NCBI GenBank assembly: GCA_910583775.1 | Contig: CAJTYD010000077.1 | Span: 1 to 13,269 of the forward strand | Reading direction: 5' to 3' | Length of the DNA: 13,269 nucleotides | Source of the DNA: an uncultured Muribaculaceae bacterium | GTDB lineage: Bacteria > Bacteroidota > Bacteroidia > Bacteroidales > Muribaculaceae | Shown here: one piece after another, positions 13,231 through 13,269 of the stretch | How the letters are laid out: each line of letters starts with the position of its first letter | How positions within the stretch are numbered: position 1 is the first letter of the stretch | Notes under the pieces: generated by a model | What the model was told of the DNA's origin: nothing | The model's database searches: none | The model's input: the letters and a program-made list of their open reading frames with translations, nothing else | Translations under genes and position numbers: made by a program

Positions 13231-13269
13231 TATCTTCAGTTCCTTATAATGAACTTTTTCTCCTTTTGA
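13227..13269 (+). CDS. Start of a further operon gene, truncated by the window end
   Basis: An ATG at 13227-13229 overlaps the ptmA-like TGA in an ATGA arrangement and opens a frame of 14 codons (MISSVPYNELFLLL) that continues past the window. Overlaps of this type are usual in operons, which supports it being real, but 14 residues are too few to name a family. Candidates from the pathway are the missing LegG, LegH or a sugar nucleotidyltransferase. Confidence 0.5.
   Translation, partial: MISSVPYNELFLLL

Overview
The window looks like a Bacteroidales chromosome, probably close to Muribaculaceae or Bacteroidaceae (family is inference). Pointers are a UpxY/NusG-like regulator at the head of a surface-polysaccharide locus, a Bacteroidetes-type Wzi protein paired with a lipoprotein, the general lack of Shine-Dalgarno sequences, a TAnnTTTG-type promoter, and short dispersed intergenic repeats. 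All confident genes lie on the + strand. I recognise no tRNA, rRNA, CRISPR array or intact transposase.

Layout. Positions 1-330 hold a 3' remnant of an outer-membrane beta-barrel gene, followed by an intact four-helix-bundle (S23-like) gene. From 921 to 1543 there is a gene-free stretch with a 20-bp tandem repeat, a strong hairpin, a 9-bp tandem repeat, and a segment bounded by a 19-bp inverted repeat (1263-1281 and 1482-1500). That segment contains a good promoter pointing left, away from the downstream genes. The simplest reading is a phase-variable, invertible promoter shown in its OFF orientation.

The next gene (1544-3208) joins a tyrosine-recombinase fold, with every catalytic position I could align replaced, to a NusG-type NGN-KOW antiterminator. 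It appears to be the UpxY-like regulator of the locus. It is followed by an unrecognised gene (3485-4300) between two copies of a roughly 200-250-bp intergenic repeat and itself carrying an in-frame, AT-rich repeat insertion. After a repeat-rich gap with a second long-range inverted repeat comes a secreted protein of unknown function (4784-5284).

The polysaccharide part follows: wzi (outer-membrane capsule assembly), a small lipocalin-like lipoprotein, then a nonulosonic (legionaminic) acid pathway: 4,6-dehydratase (LegB-like), PLP aminotransferase (LegC-like), sialate-family synthase (LegI/NeuB-like), CMP-nonulosonate cytidylyltransferase (LegF/NeuA-like), a Gfo/Idh/MocA oxidoreductase and a PtmA-like short-chain dehydrogenase. 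A further gene begins at 13227 and runs off the window. The acetyltransferase (LegH) and hydrolysing epimerase (LegG) needed to complete the route are not in the window.

Together the genes describe a regulated, probably phase-variable surface glycan containing a sialic-acid-like sugar. The legB-legC pair is visibly more GC-rich than wzi and the downstream leg genes, so the locus looks like a mosaic. The most unusual items are the dead-recombinase/NusG fusion and the putative invertible promoter directly in front of it.
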